DNA from: Cunninghamia lanceolata | Lineage: Eukaryota > Streptophyta > Pinopsida > Cupressales > Cupressaceae | Direction: 5' to 3' | Assembly: GCA_027924645.1 (NCBI GenBank) | Contig: BSBN01000845.1 | Location: 434,001-498,000, forward strand | DNA length: 64,000 nucleotides | Shown: positions 58,222 to 64,000 of the stretch, one piece after another | Layout of the letters: each line of letters starts with the position of its first letter | How positions within the stretch are numbered: position 1 is the first letter of the stretch | Notes under the pieces: model-generated | Database searches by the model: none | Told to the model about the DNA's origin: nothing | The model's input: only the letters and a program-made list of their open reading frames with translations | Program-made: the position numbers and the translations under genes

Positions 58222-58236
58222 TGCTCTGATACCAAT
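58222..58236 (-). promoter_or_regulatory. Primer binding site (tRNA-iMet) of the Sirevirus-like element
   Basis: The minus strand reads ATTGGTATCAGAGCA directly after the LTR end CCAACA. TGGTATCAGAGC is the initiator-Met site. Confidence 0.92.
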
Positions 58237-59359
58237 TGTTGGAATTAGGGCTGACAACTGAGAGGGGGGGTGAATTAGTTGTCTTAAAACTTTAAAGCTT
58301 GCAACAGTTAATTCTTCTTTACAACTTCTTAACAGAAAAAACATAATCATGAAAAAGCAGAAATCAATAACACGAGCAGAATCATAAATAACACACTTGA
58401 CACCATGATTTTGAATGTGAAAACTTGGTTAAGGGAAAAAACACGGTGGGGGTTAACCCACAAAGATTATAGTCTATTAAAAGTATTACAAAAAGAGAAG
58501 GCACATGCCTTCGGGCTCACTGCCCAGAGCTCACTGCTCAAGAGAGGCTCATTACCTACAAGAATGATTACAAATTGTTTGAACTGATGAGTAGCATCTG
58601 TCAATGCAAGAATTCAGTTCTGGTTAAGCACATAATATTGATCTTATGTACTTCATCTTCACTTTACCCTATTTTACTATTTTTCTATGATCCAAACCTT
58701 AGATCTCTTCTCTTTTGCACTTCTATCTGCCCTTTTCGCACTTACTTCATATTTACACACCACCACACACCAATACACTCGAATTCATCAGCTATATATA
58801 TCTACCTCAAGAATTTTAATCACCTTTCTGTCGGCCTTATGAAGAACTTAACAAACAATACAAGTACTTTGTTCTATCAGTCGAATCCATATTCCAATAT
58901 TGATGCGTACCAGAAATAACACTTGTAGGTCACCATATATGTCAGCCACTAACATTATATCTCATACTCATCTTACCAAAACACTTCTACTAGATCCGCA
59001 CAAGGATCTAACACAAGTCAGCCTATTCTTCACTGAACTGTTCTATCATATTAGGACCTGGTACTTAGATGCTCATAACTCTTAGTCCCTTTGTCACTGG
59101 AGACTAAAATTCTGGATTTAGATTGTCTTGACAATCCTTATGACTCCCTTAGATTTGTAGCATACTATGATTTACCACTAGAGAGATCTGGACCAAGATA
59201 CTAGACCCTGTCACATGCCCTATTTCTGGCTACCTGGACTTAGATAAATTCTTATTCTGACTTCCGCTATGAACATATTATGTTATACGGATGTGTGGAA
59301 TAGTCTTAATTTCCATCAATGACAACACATGTTATGCATAGTAGTGTCTCTTTCCAACA
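58237..59359 (-). mobile_element. 5' LTR of the Sirevirus-like element
   Basis: Plus-strand ends are TGTTGGAATTAGGG and CTCTTTCCAACA. It aligns with 51813-52946. A TATATATA stretch near 58793-58800 is the likely promoter on the minus strand. Confidence 0.92.
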
Positions 59360-59364
59360 AGAAC

Positions 59365-62170
59365 AACTCTCCTGACAAGTCTCTATAGCTTCTCCCAAGT
59401 TCTCCGCACCTAGCAAAGAAAAGAGATAACCAAACCTCAAACTAATGTAATGTGAAACAAACCATCTAGGAAGACAACCAAGACAAAAGGGGGAATCACT
59501 GCACATCATATGCATGTAGAAAATCCTTCTACATACACCTCTAAATGCCAACTGTGTCAAGTAAGATCTCCTCCATAAAACCCCAAAGAGAATAGTGTAA
59601 CAACACCCAAAGTTGTTCAATCTCAAGATATCAAACACAACATATATATCCTATAACTACATGGATGAAAGCTTTCTCAAAGAAGACCAAACTACTCCAT
59701 TTCCTCATCTCAGAAAATCAGCCCATAAACCATCTCCTGACAGTCCTCATCATAAATGAAAAATGCAATCTCAAGGAGATAACTATTCCAAACATCCTTC
59801 AAATGAATCCTCCAGAACTAACTACATAACTCAAGATCATTCTCTATGAAAGATGAAGTATATACACTCATGCTAAACCATCCTCAAATGAGTCTCTATA
59901 ATCAATGACCATGAATCAACTCAATCTCATGAGAACCAAAGCATGAAACATAACATATCTGAAAGATATAATGAGCAAATACCTCTCAAATCATAAACTG
60001 TCAAATAGACCTAGAGTGGGCAATGAGAATACTTCTCTAGGATATACAATCCATCATGACTCTTCCAAAAGCAATCTCCTCACAGGTCTCTGTTGAACTC
60101 ACATCCAACCAAGGTGTAGGCTCCTCAGACTTTCTGTTGAAATCTCATCAAGAGTAACCATCTCAACATACTTCTGTCATCTTAAGAGAAATACAACCTC
60201 ACCTTATTCTCCATGTATCGATAAGCACTTGCAAATAATCATTTCATGCTAAACTCCAAATGCATCACTGCACCAGCATGAAGTTTTCAAACATATGACC
60301 AATGCACCCAAAACACAGAGAATCACTAGACCACTATCAAGATCCAATAAGCTAAATCAGGAACTTGACATGACATCATGATCTTATCATCCCCCTTAGG
60401 ATATTCCATGCTCCAAGTGAACATAACATGATTTCAAGAGCAGTATATCATGCCAAAACTCTAATGCATAAACAAGAGTATATCATGACATAATAGTAAC
60501 ATAGTCTAAACCAACATCACCTGTCAAGCACCACCAACACCTCAACCAAATACTCCACGAGTTTCATGGCTTTCAAGATGTTTCATATCCTCACATAGTG
60601 TCCATGCAAATGTGGAATAACCTTTCTACAGCAACAGGATCAAAGAGTCCCTCCCAGTAACATCTGCAACACTAAGGAAGATCATTCACCACCAAGTGAT
60701 GAATTCACTGTCATTGATGAAGCTCCCAATGAACCATGACATTCGAGCTCTCGAAGCATCATGACCAAAAAACTACTAGTCTAAAAATCCTCCAAGTCCA
60801 CACACCAACATGTCCATCTGACAAAAAATACCAAGTGGAACCAAGATCTCCAGACCAAGCAAATACACCATCACTGTCAAAATCTTATAGAAAATTGTGT
60901 ATCTAAACTATTCATGACACCATGATACACATGCTATAGGTCCCCATAACTAACTATTTAGGTGCTCTACGACATCCATTCACTCATCCCAAAGCAGCCA
61001 CACCAATGCACAAGTGACCATAAACAAGGCCAGCTAACAAGTCTACATCAACACTGAATCAACATCAAGGATATAGACAATCCACTTCTAAGTTATCCCA
61101 CTGTAGCCAATGGGTAGCTAATCCATAAAAAATCCAATTTGCCAAACATGTCCACAACTCGAGCACCATAGTCTAGGAATTCAGAAGAATTACCATAGAA
61201 ATGCTGAGTGAGATATCACATACCAGCACTCCCATGCAGAGAAATCATTTCACCTCCTCACACCATGCATGGAGTATGCATACAAAACTACAACTATATC
61301 ATCTAGCAACACCCCAGAAGCCAGGGTCTAGAAATAGCTTAACTATAGCTTCACAAAACCACAAGTTTTTCTCTTGACTATGTAAAACCTACAAAACCAC
61401 AGTGTTTGAAAAACACCCATGCACACCCATATCCACTTTACATATGGTAAACCCAAAAGTCAGCATACGACCTTAATAGCAAAACCAAAACAATGGAATA
61501 TCATGAATATGCATAACCATAGATTTTAGGAAAAACTATAAAACCCCTCAAATCTAAGGAACATGAATATGAGATCATGCAAGTACAAAGCATCCTTAAA
61601 AGGAAACAACAGTTTAGGAACTTCAAGCCCATGACAAGCCAACTCCAAAACCACCAACATGCACATGCATCTGAGGGAGAGGCTATTACAGAAGCTTCCA
61701 GATCATCTAATGATCAACTCCATAGCCTTTATGCAATTGGTGTAACATAAACAATGCTTTCCAATACTGAGTATAAACACCTAGCATAAGCATATTACTC
61801 CATGACTGAACAACAACACAAGCTTCTCCATATCACAAGGGAGCCTCTCACATAGACACCCACTATGAAATCTTTGCTGCAACACAACCACAAAGCAAAA
61901 AATCCAACCCCATGCATCATGATTATCTGCAGTCAACTAGGAGCCTCAGACCACATCACTTCAATATGACCAGCTCTAGTTTCTACATCTTCACCATCCT
62001 TCAAGCACCTGCTATAACATGAAAACAAGATCAGCTGCAAGACTTCACTCAAACAAGGATCAATCATCAGTCGATTCCTTTTGATTTCCTCAAGCTTGTC
62101 AAGCTAAGAAATCTTCATAGAAGGAATACCCAGAACCAATGACACCGGGAACAATCAAATCCTGACAGAA
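59365..62170 (-). other. Internal non-coding part of the 13.35-kb element
   Basis: 2.8 kb without an ORF above 110 codons. The one at 59306-59638 on the minus strand overlaps the LTR junction and is not a gene. No gag, RT or integrase motif on either strand. Confidence 0.6.
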
Positions 62171-62185
62171 GGCTCTAATACCACT
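62171..62185 (-). promoter_or_regulatory. Primer binding site of the 13.35-kb nested element
   Basis: The minus strand reads AGTGGTATTAGAGCC right after the LTR end CTTACA. It differs from the initiator-Met site by one C-to-T change. Confidence 0.88.
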
Positions 62186-63331
62186 TGTAAGGAAATTAGA
62201 CTATCTCAAAATGAACATCCAAGAATAGTAGTGTCTTTGGTAGCTTTAAATTTCTTTAGATTACCTCAAAAACACATTCAACTATGCCACAAAGTGGAAT
62301 CAAACATAGTTCATTTCCCATCATTAATCCTACTGAGAAAAGTTTATGCAAGCTTTAACTAGTTTCGTCAAGTAGGAAATAGATTCAAGAACAGAACCAT
62401 TAAAACTTGAAAGACAGAACATAAGAGATGAACACAAATTTACATGGGGAAAACCCCTTCAGGTGAAAAACCTTACACTCCAAAACACAAAGCCATTGTA
62501 TTATTTAGCAACCAAAAGATAGTTACAATACAATTATAGGCTCACAACCTTTACAGGAGTTTTACATCTTGTTCCATTTGGAGAAGATCCGACAGCATAA
62601 CCCCTCTCAGAATGCAATTTCTCCTCTCGTCACATTCACACTCTCTCCCTACCCTCTATTATAGTGCATTTTATATTACAACATTACAGAGTAGAGCAAT
62701 CACTTCAACTACCATAATGGACTAGATAGTTACAAAAGACAATTAATTCAGTTTCCTGAACGTCGAAGAGATAATATTTGTGATATGCGTTGCCAATACA
62801 ACATTGGCTTCTCTATCCTTCCGCCACATCAAGGAGTTACGGTTACCACCATTGTGGTCCCCACTGCCATCGTGACAACCACATCAACTTCCCAATGAAT
62901 CAAATAGTTACTGGCATTCAATAGAGTTATTCAGAATGTCGAAGAGACAAGAAACCATATCTCTTTGACTCCTAACTGTCACCCCGATATGCCTAACACA
63001 TCACCGCTGCTAGCACCCGCCATCGGGATATCAAAGAGACTACAACCTGTGTCCTAGTGATGTCCTCCACTCCTTTCGACAAGAGTTCCCAACCTTGCAT
63101 TAGGCTATCAAGGAGACTCAAAACAGAGTCCTGCCGATGGCACAAGGTTAGACCGATGGAGAGATGTCCTTTGTATCGGTTGTCGAAGGGATAGCTTAGA
63201 GACTCCCACAGAAACAACATAATGCTAGACTCATGAAGAGCTATCAGATCATGGAGGGACTAGTTTCGAAGTCTTGTAGAAACAAGACTATCACAACGAT
63301 GCCAGTAAAATTGAGTCACCTATTCTCAACA
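62186..63331 (-). mobile_element. 5' LTR of the 13.35-kb nested element
   Basis: Plus-strand ends are TGTAAGGAAATTAG and TATTCTCAACA, matching 49981-51144. Carries no gene. Confidence 0.92.
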
Positions 63332-63336
63332 TCTTG

Positions 63337-64000
63337 GTAAGGGCCAAGTTCGTTACATAGAGGTGGTTTCTGATGACAAATCAGAATTAGAAAATTCAAA
63401 ACAACAAACTAATCATGAAGAAAATGAAGAAGAAAATGAAGAAGAAGAACCAAAAGAGGAGAAGAATATTGTTCAACTTATGAGAAATCAAAAAATGATC
63501 CTTTTAGGATCAGTAGTGTTTTGTGTTTCCAAAGAATCACTACCTTAATTGATACTGGTGCTACACACAACTTCATTGATGAAGGTGTTGTTGCATGAAG
63601 AGGGTTGAAAACTAAGGAGTTTGAAAGATTTAATGTCATGGTTGCAGATGGTTTCACTCTTCATTGCACGGGAATAATTCCAAAGATGAGTCTCCTATTA
63701 GTAAACTATAAAGTGAAGGATGATTTCTATCTGGTAAGTGTAGGAGATACTGATGTTGTCCTAGGAATTTAGTGGTTTCGTTCCTTGGGGGAGATCACAT
63801 TGAATTTCCAATCTATGGAACTTAAGTTCGATGTTGATGGTAAGGTGGTTTTGAGAGGCATGTCAAATGGTACACCTTGTGTTGTTACTACAAAGAGGAT
63901 GGAGAGGTTGTTTCACCATGGACAAGTTGATTGGGCAACCCAATTCTTAATGCCTACCACTTCTTTGGGGGGGAAAAGAGAGTACCATGTGGATGTGCAA
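63337..64000 (+). pseudogene. Chromovirus-like gag end and retropepsin (partial, runs off window)
   Basis: Continues the gag frame cut at 49980: the zinc knuckle end is followed by GKGQVRYIEVVSDDKSELE and an acidic linker (NEEENEEEEPKEEKN). The protease active site IDTGATHNFIDEG lies at about 63548-63586, followed after a TGA by FERFNVMVADGFTLHCTG. Then DDFYLVSVGDTDVVLGI, another stop, and WFRSLGEITLNFQSMELKF and LRGMSNGTP. At least two stops (about 63596 and 63770) make it inactive. The RT linker begins near the window end. Confidence 0.88.

Larger units (their letters stand above)
51813..59359 (-). mobile_element. Sirevirus-like (Ty1/Copia) non-autonomous element, 7547 bp
   Basis: 5' LTR 58237-59359, PBS 58222-58236, gag-like ORF 56930-58169, a large unknown ORF 53192-56549, several PPT-like tracts 52947-53111, and 3' LTR 51813-52946. 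The target duplication is AGAAT (51808-51812) and AGAAC (59360-59364), one mismatch. LTR identity over ~350 bp is about 92-93% by eye, higher than in the element it sits in, as nesting order requires. No protease, integrase, RT or RNase H is visible. Confidence 0.9.
49981..63331 (-). mobile_element. Nested minus-strand LTR element without recognisable genes, 13351 bp including its own insert
   Basis: Perfect TCTTG target duplication (49976-49980 and 63332-63336). 5' LTR at 62186-63331, 3' LTR at 49981-51144, PBS at 62171-62185 and PPT at 51145-51157, all on the minus strand. Without the inner Sirevirus-like insert (51813-59359) it is about 5.8 kb. Its own internal ~3.5 kb has no gag or pol motif, so it is a non-autonomous (LARD-like) element. 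LTR identity over the first ~300 bp is about 90% by eye. Confidence 0.92.
46917..64000 (+). mobile_element. Ty3/Gypsy chromovirus-like element (outer host, right end outside window)
   Basis: 5' LTR (46917-48687), initiator-Met PBS, gag with chromovirus-type zinc knuckle and retropepsin, on the plus strand. The sequence 49981-63331 is a later insertion. RT, RNase H and integrase should lie right of 64000. Confidence 0.85.

Overview
The window looks like a repeat-dominated stretch of a large plant nuclear genome. Base composition is AT-rich. Almost every recognisable coding stretch belongs to a plant transposable element (Ty1/Copia, Ty3/Gypsy, hAT, SINE). Most are old, broken by stops and frameshifts, and inserted into each other. 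This density of decayed elements fits a gymnosperm (conifer-like) genome best, but the sequence does not prove that, and a large-genome fern or angiosperm is possible. I saw no rRNA, no free tRNA gene, no CRISPR and no convincing host protein-coding gene.

Layout. 1-1590: 3' end of a Copia element (RT/RNase H and LTR). 2280-5776: an hAT DNA transposon on the minus strand with a nearly intact three-exon transposase, the best-preserved gene here. 5777-6515: 3' tail and LTR of another LTR element. 6690-14960: several diverged copies of a kilobase-scale unit carrying ~27-bp minisatellite blocks. A 2.4-kb solo LTR (7898-10283) and a tRNA-derived SINE (11698-11983, 17-bp target duplication) sit inside these copies. 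17226-27110: a ~75-bp repeat array split by an 8.3-kb gag-only LTR element (18700-27007, target duplication AGTTC). 31200-43870: a decayed Gypsy element split inside its RT domain by a 6.5-kb non-autonomous LTR element (35074-41612). 44523-45819: a solo LTR of Sirevirus type. 46917-64000: a chromovirus-like Gypsy element that runs off the window. It is interrupted by a 13.35-kb minus-strand LTR element (49981-63331), which is itself interrupted by a 7.5-kb minus-strand Sirevirus-like element (51813-59359).

How it fits together. The boundaries are supported by LTR pairs, primer binding sites, polypurine tracts and target duplications. In two places the host reading frame resumes across the insert. 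Four of the LTR elements lack a recognisable polymerase: 18700-27007, 35074-41612, 49981-63331 and 51813-59359. They must have depended on partners elsewhere. The first two share their PPT, LTR termini and primer-site type, so they look like one mobilisation group. The Sirevirus-like element replaces pol with a ~1,100-codon reading frame that I do not recognise. That ORF, and a smaller unknown ORF at 37740-38623, are the best candidates for undescribed biology. LTR identities quoted are rough counts by eye.
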